From CAZIGK01 sp964538615 (lineage in GTDB: Bacteria; Pseudomonadota; Alphaproteobacteria; Rickettsiales; RI-342), in assembly GCA_964538615.1 (NCBI GenBank), contig CAZIGK010000006.1:37799-101798 (forward strand): a stretch of 64,000 nt of DNA, written 5' to 3'. Shown here in pieces: positions 1-8,900 of the stretch; position 1 is the stretch's first letter, and each line of letters starts with the position of its first letter. The notes under the pieces are model-generated. The model saw nothing but the letters and a program-made list of their open reading frames with translations, ran no database searches and was not told where the DNA came from. A program made the translations under genes and the position numbers.

Positions 1-173
1 TCATGGTTGCTCTGCAAAAAACGGGTATCCATCCCAAAATCAGCCGCACGTGCGGCGGTCAGTTCTGCAATATCTTCCAGCGTCTGATAACCATAAATTT
101 CCGGTTCCCGCTTGCCCAACAGGTTCAGGTTAGGGCCATTGAGAACATAAATACGGTGGCTGTTCAGGCTCAT
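1..173 (-). CDS. aroQ: 3-dehydroquinate dehydratase type II (partial, N-terminal part)
   Basis: Only the first 57 codons lie in the window; the gene runs off the left edge. The product would dehydrate 3-dehydroquinate to 3-dehydroshikimate in the shikimate pathway in the cytoplasm. The visible part carries the family hallmarks: LNGPNLNLLGKREPEIYG near residues 10-27, including the arginine-containing flexible active-site loop, and the start of the QSNHE motif at the window edge. The ATG at 171-173 places the GPNLN motif at the usual distance from the N-terminus. It is transcribed away from thiS, so the roughly 115 bases between them should carry two divergent promoters. Confidence 0.93.
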   Translation of the reverse strand, partial: MSLNSHRIYVLNGPNLNLLGKREPEIYGYQTLEDIAELTAARAADFGMDTRFLQSNH

Positions 174-289
174 GGGCGGGTTCCTTGTGTCGGGTCATCG
201 TTTCTGCTTAACGCAAAAAGCTTAATAGTCTTTTGCCAATCCCTGTATTTCCCATTATAGACAAACACAGAGATGAAGGATACAGCCCC

Positions 290-496
290 ATGAGCCTACA
301 CATCACCCTGAACGGAGAAGAACATTCCCTGCCACATCCCATGAGCATCCGTGAGATGCTGGAGTATCTGCAACTCCCTACCAACGGTGTAGCGGTGGAA
401 AAAAACCGTGCCATCGTTCCCAAATCCCGGCATGGAGACGAACCCGTTGCCGATGGCGACCAGATTGAAATGATTCATTTTGTTGGAGGAGGTTAA
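290..496 (+). CDS. thiS: sulfur carrier protein ThiS
   Basis: A 68-residue ubiquitin-like sulfur carrier for thiazole synthesis in thiamine biosynthesis. It begins MSLHITLNGEEHSL and ends in FVGGG, the C-terminal glycines being where a thiocarboxylate forms before sulfur transfer to the ThiG reaction. The ATG at 290 was chosen over an upstream in-frame ATG at 233 because it gives the normal family length and is preceded by AAGGA at 276-280. thiG starts one base after its stop codon region, so the two are one transcription unit. ThiF, ThiO/ThiH and ThiE are not in the window and must be encoded elsewhere. Confidence 0.9.
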   Translation: MSLHITLNGEEHSLPHPMSIREMLEYLQLPTNGVAVEKNRAIVPKSRHGDEPVADGDQIEMIHFVGGG

Positions 497-497
497 C

Positions 498-1307
498 ATG
501 ACCACCCATACCCTCATACAGCCCTACCAGCCAGAAGCAGACAGCTTCACCATCGCTGGAAAAACCTACCATTCGCGCCTGCTCATCGGCACGGGTAAAT
601 ACAAAGATTTTGCAGAGAATGCCCGCGCACTGGAAGCCAGCGGCGCGGAGATCATTACCGTGGCGGTACGGCGGGTGAATGTTTCCAACCCAAAGGAACC
701 CCGCCTACAGGACTACATTGACCCGAAACAATACACTTTCCTACCCAATACCGCTGGTTGCTACACGGCCGAAGATGCGGTGCGCACCCTCAGGCTGGCA
801 CGGGAAGCAGGGGATTGGAATCTGGTCAAGCTGGAGGTCATTGGCGACCCGAAAACCCTCTATCCGGATATGGAACAAACGCTGGCCGCAGCAAAACTCT
901 TGGTAGCGGACGGCTTTGATGTCATGGCCTACACCACCGATGACCCGATTTTTGCCAAAAAACTGGAAGATGCAGGCTGCTGCGCCATTATGCCGCTGGC
1001 TGCCCCAATCGGTTCGGGCCTGGGCATTCAAAACCCATTGAACATTCAGTTTATTATAGAAAATGCTTCCATTCCGGTTCTGGTGGATGCTGGTGTCGGC
1101 ACCGCATCCGATGCGGCGATTGCCATGGAACTGGGCTGCGAAGCCGTACTAATGAACACCGCCATTGCGGAAGCGCGGGAACCCGTGCGCATGGCCTACG
1201 CCATGAAACTGGCCATTGAAGCGGGACGGCAGGCGTATCTGGCCGGACGTATGCCACGCCGTGCCTATGCCAGCGCTTCCAGCCCGCTGACGGGACTGGT
1301 TGCCTAA
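498..1307 (+). CDS. thiG: thiazole synthase ThiG
   Basis: 269 residues, a full-length (beta/alpha)8 thiazole synthase that condenses deoxyxylulose 5-phosphate, dehydroglycine and ThiS-bound sulfur. Recognisable blocks are LLIGTGKYKDF near the N-terminus, ASGAEIITVAVRR, the Schiff-base lysine segment VKLEVIGD, MPLAAPIGSGLG and the phosphate-binding PVLVDAGVGTASDAA. The ATG at 498 was chosen because GGAGGAGG lies at 485-492 with good spacing; an earlier in-frame start at 480 would overlap thiS. It is directly coupled to thiS upstream, and two bases separate its stop from the next start codon. Confidence 0.95.
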   Translation: MTTHTLIQPYQPEADSFTIAGKTYHSRLLIGTGKYKDFAENARALEASGAEIITVAVRRVNVSNPKEPRLQDYIDPKQYTFLPNTAGCYTAEDAVRTLRLAREAGDWNLVKLEVIGDPKTLYPDMEQTLAAAKLLVADGFDVMAYTTDDPIFAKKLEDAGCCAIMPLAAPIGSGLGIQNPLNIQFIIENASIPVLVDAGVGTASDAAIAMELGCEAVLMNTAIAEAREPVRMAYAMKLAIEAGRQAYLAGRMPRRAYASASSPLTGLVA

Positions 1308-1309
1308 AC

Positions 1310-2833
1310 ATGTCGCAACTGCACCCGAAAGATGTTTCACGTGAAACATTGTCAGCCCATGACATGAGCCGCACCCGCGCATGGGGTTGGCTATTGCTCA
1401 GCCTGCTGGCTATTCTGGGGGAGAGAGTGCATTATCTCTTTACCTCCGGCTTTGGATTATATGCGGATGAAGCGCAATACTGGTCATGGGCACAGGCGAT
1501 GGAGTGGGGCTTTTATTCCAAGCCTCCGGCAGTAGCGGCAGGTATCTGGTTCACCACTCACCTGTGTGGCGATGGGGAAGCATGCGTGCGCCTGAGCGCG
1601 CCACTGGTACACGGCCTGACTGCCGTGTTTCTGTTTCTGGCGGCATTACGGCTTACGCGACCGGCACAAGCGTTGCTGGCGGCATTGCTGTATCTGACAT
1701 TACCGGCGGTCTGGCTGTCGTCCGCTCTCATTTCAACGGATGTCTTTTTGCTCTGCGCGTGGGGGCTGGGGTTATGGTGTTTTATCGCGGCCCTACAAAC
1801 GGGTGGCGTCCGTTGGTGGCTCGGTTGCGGCTTAGCCCTTGGCTTAGGATTGCTGAGTAAGTACACCATGATTCTGTTTCTGGCTTCTGCTTTCTGGTGG
1901 ATGCTGTGGCACGCAGAAGGGCGAGCGCAATTACGCCGCCCCTGGCCATGGCTGGCCGCTTGTCTGGGCTTTGCCTTGTTTCTACCCAATCTGTATTGGA
2001 ATGCCCAACATGACTGGGTGAGTTTTGCCCACACGCAGGAAATTGCGAAACTGGATGGCGCATTGGGCAGCCTGAAACACATGGGGGAGTTTCTGGCCGC
2101 GCAACTGGCCGTGTTTGGCCCGTTATTATTTCCTCTGCTGTTGCTGATGTTTGCCCGCTGGCGTGGACTATCACAGCCCGTGCGGTTGCTGCTGACGTTT
2201 GTCTGGCCGATGCTGTTGGCCATTACCTTGCAGAGCTTTTTAAGCCGTGCCCATGCCAACTGGGCGGCGGCTGTTTATGTGCCTGCCAGTCTAGCTGTGG
2301 TGCTTTGGGCATGGGAAGGCAAAACAAGGCGGCAAACGCTGGTTATGTTGTCACTGCTCCTGCATGTTGCAGTGGGAATAGGTTATCACCATTACCACCG
2401 CCTGTTGGATGGCTTGAGCATTGAAATCACGAAAAAGCGGGATCCGTTTGTGCGGTTATATGGCGGTAGGGAACTGGGCGAATATCTCCTGCATGTGCAG
2501 GCGAGCCACCCGCAAAGCCACCTGCTGGCGGATGAACGCAAAATAGCCGCCACCCTGCTGTATTACACCCGTGGTAGCGGCGTGCAGGTGCAAAAATGGA
2601 ATTACGATACAGTGATGGATGACCATTACGAACTGACACGCACCCCCACCGTAGCGGATGAAGGTGCAAATTATATACTGGTGCAGACCTACCCCATCCG
2701 TGCGGAGCTGGCGGCGCATTTTTCACAGGTCACCCCGCTGGCACCCTGGGAGTATCGCCTCGCCTCCGATGCCAGTGTGACCTATTATTTCTATCATCTG
2801 CAAGGGTACAGGCCGCATGCTGTGGCGCAGTAA
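1310..2833 (+). CDS. GT39/ArnT-like membrane glycosyltransferase
   Basis: 507 residues, multi-pass membrane protein of the dolichyl-phosphate-mannose/ArnT superfamily (PMT_2 type), which transfers a sugar from a polyprenyl-phosphate donor to an envelope lipid or protein on the periplasmic side. The first periplasmic loop contains the family acidic motif in GLYADEAQYWSWAQ, followed by FYSKPP and VRLSAPLVHG. About ten hydrophobic segments follow, then a C-terminal soluble part of about 130 residues. The acceptor cannot be told. The start at 1310 is two bases after thiG; a second ATG at 1364 would exclude the parS palindrome from the coding sequence, and neither has a clear ribosome site. Its 3' end overlaps the next gene by 17 bases. 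Confidence 0.8.
   Translation: MSQLHPKDVSRETLSAHDMSRTRAWGWLLLSLLAILGERVHYLFTSGFGLYADEAQYWSWAQAMEWGFYSKPPAVAAGIWFTTHLCGDGEACVRLSAPLVHGLTAVFLFLAALRLTRPAQALLAALLYLTLPAVWLSSALISTDVFLLCAWGLGLWCFIAALQTGGVRWWLGCGLALGLGLLSKYTMILFLASAFWWMLWHAEGRAQLRRPWPWLAACLGFALFLPNLYWNAQHDWVSFAHTQEIAKLDGALGSLKHMGEFLAAQLAVFGPLLFPLLLLMFARWRGLSQPVRLLLTFVWPMLLAITLQSFLSRAHANWAAAVYVPASLAVVLWAWEGKTRRQTLVMLSLLLHVAVGIGYHHYHRLLDGLSIEITKKRDPFVRLYGGRELGEYLLHVQASHPQSHLLADERKIAATLLYYTRGSGVQVQKWNYDTVMDDHYELTRTPTVADEGANYILVQTYPIRAELAAHFSQVTPLAPWEYRLASDASVTYYFYHLQGYRPHAVAQ
1332..1349. promoter_or_regulatory. parS: parS centromere site (ParB binding)
   Basis: ATGTTTCACGTGAAACAT is a perfect 18-base palindrome containing the near-universal chromosomal parS consensus TGTTNCACGTGAAACA without any mismatch. 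ParB binds such sites and spreads along the flanking DNA for origin segregation. It lies just inside the 5' end of the glycosyltransferase frame (encoding VSRET), or between thiG and that gene if the second ATG at 1364 is the true start. I found no second full site in the window, only half sites. Confidence 0.88.
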
Positions 2834-3479
2834 GCATATTCGTTTAGGCGGGTTGTTGTTAGGACTGGTCAGCGTCGTGTTTTTGCTCTGGCCGGAGATG
2901 GATCTTTGGGTATCGCAGGCATTGGTGGATGCGGTTACCGGACGTTTTACCCCGAAGCACATGCAACCATGGTATAGCCTGTACCGTGCAGTGCCGTGGG
3001 TGATTGGTATGGTGAGTCTGGGCAGTGTCCTCCTCTGGCTGGCGGGGCGTTGGCAGGGACGTGTGCTGCTGGGCATGGAAGGCCGCGTGGTGTGGTTTTT
3101 ACTGCTGGGTCTGGCCATTGGCCCCGGAATACTGGTCAACGCTCTGTTGAAAGAGCATTGGGGACGGGCACGCCCCAGCCAGATTGTGGAGTTTGGAGGA
3201 CATGCGCATTTTTCCGCCCCGTGGGTGATGGCGCAGGAATGTGCTGGCAATTGTTCCTTTGCCTCTGGCCATGCTGCCGGCGCATTTTTTCTGCTCGGTC
3301 TGGGGTTCGCCTTTCGGAAACGCTGGCTTTATGCGCTGGGTGTTGGCTGGGGCATGCTGATTGGTTATGTGCGCATGGTACAGGGGGGGCATTTTTTCAG
3401 TGATGTGCTGATTGCCGGATTATTGGTGTATCTGGTCTTTGCCTGCCTGAGCGAGTGGCTACTGCGCGCTGAGCGATGA
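2817..3479 (+). CDS. PAP2-family phosphatase, membrane-bound
   Basis: 220 residues with about six transmembrane segments and the three phosphatase motifs of the PAP2 superfamily: KEHWGRARP (KX6RP), SFASGH (PSGH-like, with Ala for Pro) and VRMVQGGHFFSD (SRX5HX3D-like, with Val for Ser). Such enzymes remove phosphate from lipids such as undecaprenyl pyrophosphate, phosphatidic acid, phosphatidylglycerophosphate or lipid A. Overlap with the glycosyltransferase gene suggests coupled translation and a joint role in lipid-carrier or lipid A modification, with the phosphatase perhaps recycling the polyprenyl phosphate. Substrate is inference only. Confidence 0.85.
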   Translation: MLWRSKHIRLGGLLLGLVSVVFLLWPEMDLWVSQALVDAVTGRFTPKHMQPWYSLYRAVPWVIGMVSLGSVLLWLAGRWQGRVLLGMEGRVVWFLLLGLAIGPGILVNALLKEHWGRARPSQIVEFGGHAHFSAPWVMAQECAGNCSFASGHAAGAFFLLGLGFAFRKRWLYALGVGWGMLIGYVRMVQGGHFFSDVLIAGLLVYLVFACLSEWLLRAER

Positions 3480-3626
3480 GATGGTTTTTGGGTAGCGCAA
3501 GGGACAAAAACGTCGCAAGCAGTCCGCTGCCTTTGAGCCGAACGCAGTGCGAGGGGCTTTGGCCCTGACGCGGAATGAGGCTGGCAAACCGAGTGGAACC
3601 AGAGGCAGGAGAAGCATGGCTCACAA

Positions 3627-3658
3627 AAAAACCCTCCGGCACTGGCCAGAGGGTTTTT
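3627..3658. terminator. bidirectional rho-independent terminator
   Basis: Arms AAAAACCCTC (3627-3636) and GAGGGTTTTT (3649-3658) enclose a 12-base loop. T-runs follow on both strands, so it can end both the plus-strand PAP2 transcript and the minus-strand lipoprotein transcript that converge here. The spacer before it (3480-3626) shows no gene. Confidence 0.85.
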
Positions 3659-3683
3659 GACATGTCAGCGTATCGCAAGCAAC

Positions 3684-3995
3684 TTACTTGTATTGAGACT
3701 TGCGGAACATGCGGTCAGAACGCTCAGATGCAGCGTTGGCTTTTTCCAGAGCTTCAGAGGCTTTGCCATAAGCAGCGTCCGCTTTTGCAGCAGCTTCATC
3801 GGCTGCTTTGCGGGCGTCCATGACAGCAGCTTCCGCACGGCTGGCGGATTCAGCAGCCTGACGGGCATTTTTATTGGCAGATTCAGCGGTTGCGCGAACA
3901 TCAGACAGCAGAGCGCGGTCTTCTTCGCTCAGGCCTGCGCAGGCGCTTAGTAACAAAACCGCTGGAACAGCGGCCAGAAAGGTCTTACGGATCAT
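3684..3995 (-). CDS. alanine-rich coiled-coil outer-membrane lipoprotein (Lpp-like)
   Basis: 103 residues. Signal peptide MIRKTFLAAVPAVLLLSAC with a lipobox ending at Cys19, then a nearly uninterrupted Ala/Glu/Lys helix with heptad-like spacing, ending RKSQYK. This matches the alanine-zipper Lpp class, which forms trimeric helical rods on the periplasmic face of the outer membrane and may tether it to peptidoglycan through the C-terminal lysine. The start at 3995 was chosen because GAGGAG lies upstream and the signal peptide begins there; the longer frame to 4073 adds an implausible N-terminus. Probably highly expressed, given a dedicated strong terminator. Confidence 0.85.
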   Translation of the reverse strand: MIRKTFLAAVPAVLLLSACAGLSEEDRALLSDVRATAESANKNARQAAESASRAEAAVMDARKAADEAAAKADAAYGKASEALEKANAASERSDRMFRKSQYK

Positions 3996-4214
3996 GAAAC
4001 TCTCCTCAGAAAATGGGGCATGCATAGCGGTATAGAATGGAATAATGCAAGGAATGTCAAGGCACGAAAACACCCCGCCTGCTATTGAGCGGCTATTTTA
4101 CGGGGTATGATGCAGGAAAAGCACGCTGGGGGTTCTGACTGACTGTGCAGATATGACGGCAAAAGGATTATTGCACATTCAAAATATGCCTCGCCATTGG
4201 CACAAAGGCCATGA

Positions 4215-4388
4215 CCTATCTTGGAAGATACTGCCTGGGTTCAACCACCATTGAGTGGAGAATGTGGCGAATATGCTGGATTTCGAGAACCGGAAGTTGC
4301 CGTGTACTTAAAAACGCACATGAAAGCCGGAAGCGCAGACATTCAGCATGTGCAACACATAATAGTAGAATTTGACGACACTATCTAA
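4215..4388 (+). pseudogene. relic of a small-protein gene paralogous to the one at 54587-54970
   Basis: No open start: a TGA at 4212-4214 precedes the frame, and a TAA ends it at 4386-4388. The translated core FREPEVAVYLK followed by MKAGSAD matches FREPDVAMYVK and MKAGSTD of the small protein gene at 54587, and the DNA of 4253-4340 matches 54641-54727 closely, with most differences at third positions plus a 3-base indel. Where the other copy continues with a Trp codon (GCTATCTGG) this one reads ACTATCTAA. It therefore looks like a decayed copy. The rest of the gap between 3996 and 4401 shows nothing else. Confidence 0.5.
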
Positions 4389-4401
4389 AGAGTGACTGAA
4401 C

Positions 4402-5121
4402 CTAGGCAACCATCACATGCTGAGCCGCAGGTGCAGCATGGTGGGTGGTTCTTTTCAGACGCCAACGCTCAAACAGACGCGATAGACTGTGGCGTACATC
4501 TCCATGCTGGGCAGCCAGCACTTGCTGAATCTCCTCCGGCAGGTAGGCGTGTTCCGGCAAGGACTGCGAAGCCAGTTGCCGACACATGGCACGCGGCAAC
4601 AAGGCAAGGCGAACCAGCACCATGGCCAATGCATAGAACGAACGTCTTTCCTTATGATAGGGAATAGAGGTCAATGCCTGCTGTAATTGCCCTAACTGCC
4701 AGTGCAGGCGACCGATAATATCCTGCTCCACTTGCCGGGCAGGAAAAGGCAGGCGTGGCAAATCCATACTGGCACGCAGGGAAACATGGGCTGTCTCCGC
4801 CATATCCTGTAGTAGATTTAACAGTTCATCCGCTTCCAGATTCAGACGGGCAACATGCTCCAGATAGCGCGTGACCTCCTGCAGAAGGGTCAGGCCAGCG
4901 GCCCAGCTTTCCAACGTCACATCCGTTGCGTTTTCCGTTGCGGTGCAAGAGGTATTGCCGCTATCCCCCGCTTCACGCAGCCACCATTGCGCTGCGTCTT
5001 GTCGCATCAGGACAGCCGACAGGGTTTTATACTCTTTGTCTAAAGAATAGCGTAGCATTATCTTATCCAGTACCGAAGCTTTATTAGGCCTATAACACGC
5101 ATTACGTAACCAGTCACTCAT
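4402..5121 (-). CDS. hypothetical protein, helical
   Basis: 239 residues from the ATG at 5121 (MSDWLRNACY); longer (5214) and shorter (5058) starts are possible and none has a clear ribosome site. I recognise no family. It has no signal peptide or membrane segment, is rich in Leu, Gln and Glu, and is probably all-helical. Notable stretches are LNLLQDMAETAHVSL in the middle and a basic segment RLFERWRLKRTTHHAA near the C-terminus. It stands alone between the relic upstream on the plus strand and the divergent divK promoter region. Confidence 0.6.
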   Translation of the reverse strand: MSDWLRNACYRPNKASVLDKIMLRYSLDKEYKTLSAVLMRQDAAQWWLREAGDSGNTSCTATENATDVTLESWAAGLTLLQEVTRYLEHVARLNLEADELLNLLQDMAETAHVSLRASMDLPRLPFPARQVEQDIIGRLHWQLGQLQQALTSIPYHKERRSFYALAMVLVRLALLPRAMCRQLASQSLPEHAYLPEEIQQVLAAQHGDVRHSLSRLFERWRLKRTTHHAAPAAQHVMVA

Positions 5122-5531
5122 CTTATAGGATATGAAAAGGCATACCACCCAACCATGACAATTGTGTGACAATGCCATTTCTTGCACAAAAAAACACCAA
5201 AAAATGCGTAACAATCTATTTTGATAAATATTTTCACGTTAAGAATCTGTCGTATTCTCGGACAATGGGGTGGTTTGTATGGCGGTTACCTATCTGGTTT
5301 CTTAATCCAGCTGCGCGACAGATGATTCCTTCTTTTTTAGCCAGCCATGCACCACCGCTGGTGCACAATGCGGGTTGTAAGCAAATCTTAATAGCTCTCC
5401 GTTAGCTATAGTATCATTGCCTGTTATGGGACTTTAAGAATCTGATGACCCTGCACATGCAATAAGTGGCACACGCAAAACCCAATCATTTCAGGTCTAT
5501 GCCACGGGACGGAATGCAAGGATAGGTACCA
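5122..5531. other. 410-base non-coding region upstream of divK
   Basis: AT-rich region between the divergent orphan and divK. It holds a hairpin TGCACCA-CCGC-TGGTGCA (5348-5365), a -10-like TATAGT at 5406-5411, and the 11-base word TTAAGAATCTG twice, at 5239-5249 and 5434-5444. The duplicated TTAA-containing word upstream of a cell-cycle regulator is a candidate operator, but the second half-site expected for CtrA (TTAA-N7-TTAA) is not present. A short frame at 5166-5405 has no coding character. Confidence 0.45.
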
Positions 5532-5975
5532 ATGGCCAAGATTGTCATTGTGGAAGATAATGAGCTGAATCTAAAGCTTTTCAAAGATTTGTTGGAAGCC
5601 CATGGGCACGTGACCTTTGAGACGCGCAGTGGGCATGATGCCATTCCGTTGATACGCCTGCGTCAGCCGGATTTAGTACTGATGGATATTCAACTGCCGG
5701 AGGTATCGGGGCTGGAAATTACTCGCCAAATGAAAGCGGATGGGCAATTGGCGCATATTCCGGTGATTGCCGTGACCGCCTTTGCCATGCGCGATGATGA
5801 AGAAAAAATCATGAAAGCCGGTTGTGAAGGCTATGTTTCCAAGCCGATTTCCATTGGACCCTTTATTGAACTGGTACATAAGTTTTTAGCGACCGCCGCA
5901 CAAACATCCACGATGGGTGACAGTGCCACATCTGCCTCGTCCCATGTGGAAAAACCAGCGGGGAGCCTGAAATGA
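5532..5975 (+). CDS. divK: single-domain response regulator DivK
   Basis: 147 residues: one receiver domain plus a short Ser/Ala-rich tail. Acidic pocket E8-D9, phosphoacceptor Asp52 in LVLMDIQLPEVSGLEI, Thr in VIAVTAFAM, and the conserved Lys in YVSKPI are all present. In Caulobacter DivK is phosphorylated by PleC/DivJ and controls the CckA-CtrA pathway. The ATG is preceded by AAGGATAGG. The gene overlaps pleD by four bases (ATGA), the usual alphaproteobacterial divK-pleD operon, which supports the specific name over generic CheY-like. Confidence 0.92.
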   Translation: MAKIVIVEDNELNLKLFKDLLEAHGHVTFETRSGHDAIPLIRLRQPDLVLMDIQLPEVSGLEITRQMKADGQLAHIPVIAVTAFAMRDDEEKIMKAGCEGYVSKPISIGPFIELVHKFLATAAQTSTMGDSATSASSHVEKPAGSLK

Positions 5976-8900
5976 CCGCGCAGATTCTGGTTGTTGATGA
6001 CTTAGAGCCAAACGTCAAACTGCTGGAAGCTAAACTGCAGGCGGAATATTATGACGTGATTACGGCGATGGATGGTTTTCAGGCCATTGAGCAAGCCAAG
6101 AAATTTTCCCCGGATATTATTCTGCTGGATGTGATGATGCCGCAGATTGACGGGTTTGAAACCTGTCGTCGTCTGAAGGCGGATCCCGCAACTGCACATA
6201 TTCCGGTCGTCATGGTGACGGCTTTATCTGACCCGTCCGACAGGATTCAGGGGTTGCAGGCAGGGGCAGATGATTTTATCACCAAGCCGATTAAGGAAGT
6301 GCAGCTGCTGGCGCGGGTGCGGTCGCTGGTGCGCATTAAAATGCTGATTGATGAATTGCGTCTGCGCGGGGAGACCTCCAGCCAGTTGGCCGGTATTAGC
6401 GGAGAGGATCTGGAAGCGCTGATGGATATCACCGGTGAGCATATTCTGCTGGTGGATGATGATATTGTGCAGAGCCGACAGGTGATTGAATCGCTGGAGC
6501 AGCAAGGATTGCTGGTGAGCCATATCTCCGAGCCGGAAGAATGTGTGGCTGCGGCCATGCAGGGGGAGTATGACATGTTCATTATCTCCACCCAACTGGC
6601 GGATATGGATGGTCTGAGGCTGTGTTCGCAATTGCGTTCCAACGATAAAACACGCTATGTGCCGCAATTGATTATGGTGGATGAGGATGACGAGCGATCC
6701 ATCATTAAAGGGTTGGAAATGGGGGTGAATGACTATTTGGTCAACCCGATTGATTTGAACGAGATGATCTGCCGGGTGCGTACCAACCTGCGGCGTAAAA
6801 AATATCAGGACGCATTGAAGAGCAATTACCGCAAAAGCGTCTCCATGGCGATTACCGACAGCCTGACCGGGCTGTATAACCGTCATTACCTGAATGCCCA
6901 CCTGGAAAAACTGGTACGTCACGCGCATGATAAATCCAAACCTCTTGCGTGCCTGATGCTGGATATGGACCATTTCAAATCCGTCAATGATACCTACGGC
7001 CATGATGTGGGGGATGAAGTACTGAAGGAGCTTTCCCGCCGCATTGTTGGGCAGACCCGTTCGTCTAATCTGGTGGCACGCTTTGGCGGGGAAGAATTTG
7101 TGGTTCTACTGCCGGGGGCGGATATTACGGTCGCACGGGAAATTGCCGAACGGATCAGGCAAGCAGTTGAAATTGTGCCCTTTACCATCAGTCACCCGCA
7201 AGGGCCGATTAACAAAACTCTCTCCATTGGGGTAGCTGCACTGCGCCTGAATGACCCGAAAGATACCGGCGAATCCATGATGAAGCGCGGGGATGAGGCG
7301 CTGTATCAGTCCAAGCATCAAGGGCGTAACCGAGTGACCATTGCGGAAGATGACGCATTATTATCTTCCAGTTTTTCTGCGGCACATCTGATGGATGAAG
7401 AGAAAGAGCAGGCAGCAATGTCTTCTCATGAGCCTACTCTGGCACTGGATGAGCAAAACCCGATTTCTTCTGCTTTTACGCCGGGACGCTCCCCGGAGCA
7501 GCATCGCGTCGCAAAAACGCAGGATGTGCTGTATCAGCCCGGTATTATTGAAACCGCTGCCTATGCAGAACATGAGGAAGAAGATGCATCCGCTATGACC
7601 GCTTTGTCCGGCTTTTCCTCCCTTGCGGCACCTGCCCCGGTTCAGCCCTTACAGGGGACACTTTCCCCGCAGGCAACACCGGGTGAAGCACCACTAGCAA
7701 GCGGTAGAGAGCCTGTGAATCCGTTTGCGGTTTTGCCTCCTCCTCCCACAACAACGCCTTCTGTCCGTACAGTGGAAGCAGCCCACGGCTATCGGGCAGA
7801 CCCGTACGCCAGCTCGGATACAGCCCCCCTTACCCAGCCACAGAGCAACCTGTTTGGGGTGGGACTGGATGTGCGGGATATTCCGGATACTCCATCCGCT
7901 GGCATGTCTTTTTCCTCCCTGCCTGTAGGCACGGAAGCCTCTACCGCATCGAAAACACTATCAGACGCTATAACCGCCACACCATCCGAAATGGAGCGAG
8001 GTGTGCCCTTGCCCTCTACCCCGCCCATGGCTTCACCCATTGCTTCATCCACTCTTTCCGGGCAGGCGGAACCTGAGGCAGAGCTGGATGATTGGCCAGC
8101 ACCAGAGGCGCCTATGGCGTCTGCTGCCTCATCGCTGCAAGCTGATGATATGGGGTATCTCTCCTCACGTATGCCACGCCCCCGTGAACTGGAGTTTGAC
8201 ACAGAGGATGCGGAACTTACCATGGCACCGGATGATGTTGTTCTGGGTATCTCTCCCGCACGGTTCAAAGCGGAGAAGGAAGAGCCTGCCGGATTATTTG
8301 GCAAGCTGGTTGGCGGATTATTTGGCCGCAAAAAACCAGAAGTGGCAGAAAATCACCCTGTTTCGGCTACCCCTCCACCACGGCCACCGGGAGTACCGAC
8401 CGCAGACATGGCAATGGTCAGCAAGGCATCCGCTATCCCGGTACGTCCGGCATCGGCGGTGACACCTTACACAGCCGATAGTTCTGCGAACCTTGAAGAT
8501 ACAGAGGATGACGGATTTGATCTCTCCCCGCCCTGGGCCAAAAGCCCCAAAGAAGCGTTGACAAGGCAGGCTGCAACCGCAACAGAACCTACATCCGTAT
8601 CTTCCACAGAGGCATCACCTGTCGGACACACGCCAGAAACATCCGTGATAGGAAATGCGGAACCTGCGGTTGCTGCACCGGATGCAGAAACGGTGAACAT
8701 GCCTGTCCCGCCGCACATACCTGATACAACCGAAGTGGTAGCTCCTGTCCTGCCGGAGGCTCTGCCCCCCTTGGATGCACACTCCCATCCGGCTATTTCT
8801 TCCCCCAGCTTGCCGGAAGCTGCGTCATATACGGCCACAGAAAGCCCTATGCCCGCACCCGTAGCGGCCACCGCTCCTCCCCCTCCTCCTACAGCGGTTA

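Noticed and set aside
174..289. Thiamine pyrophosphate riboswitch upstream of thiS
   Set aside because: The gap is only about 115 bases and shows neither the conserved CUGAGA nor the ACCUGAUC-like core, so no riboswitch is called.
5166..5405. 79-residue plus-strand frame before divK
   Set aside because: No ribosome site, no sequence complexity of a protein and no overlap logic; it falls in the promoter region.
6224..7003. 259-residue minus-strand frame opposite pleD
   Set aside because: Shadow of the receiver and GGDEF coding region, rich in His and Gln from the complement of common codons.
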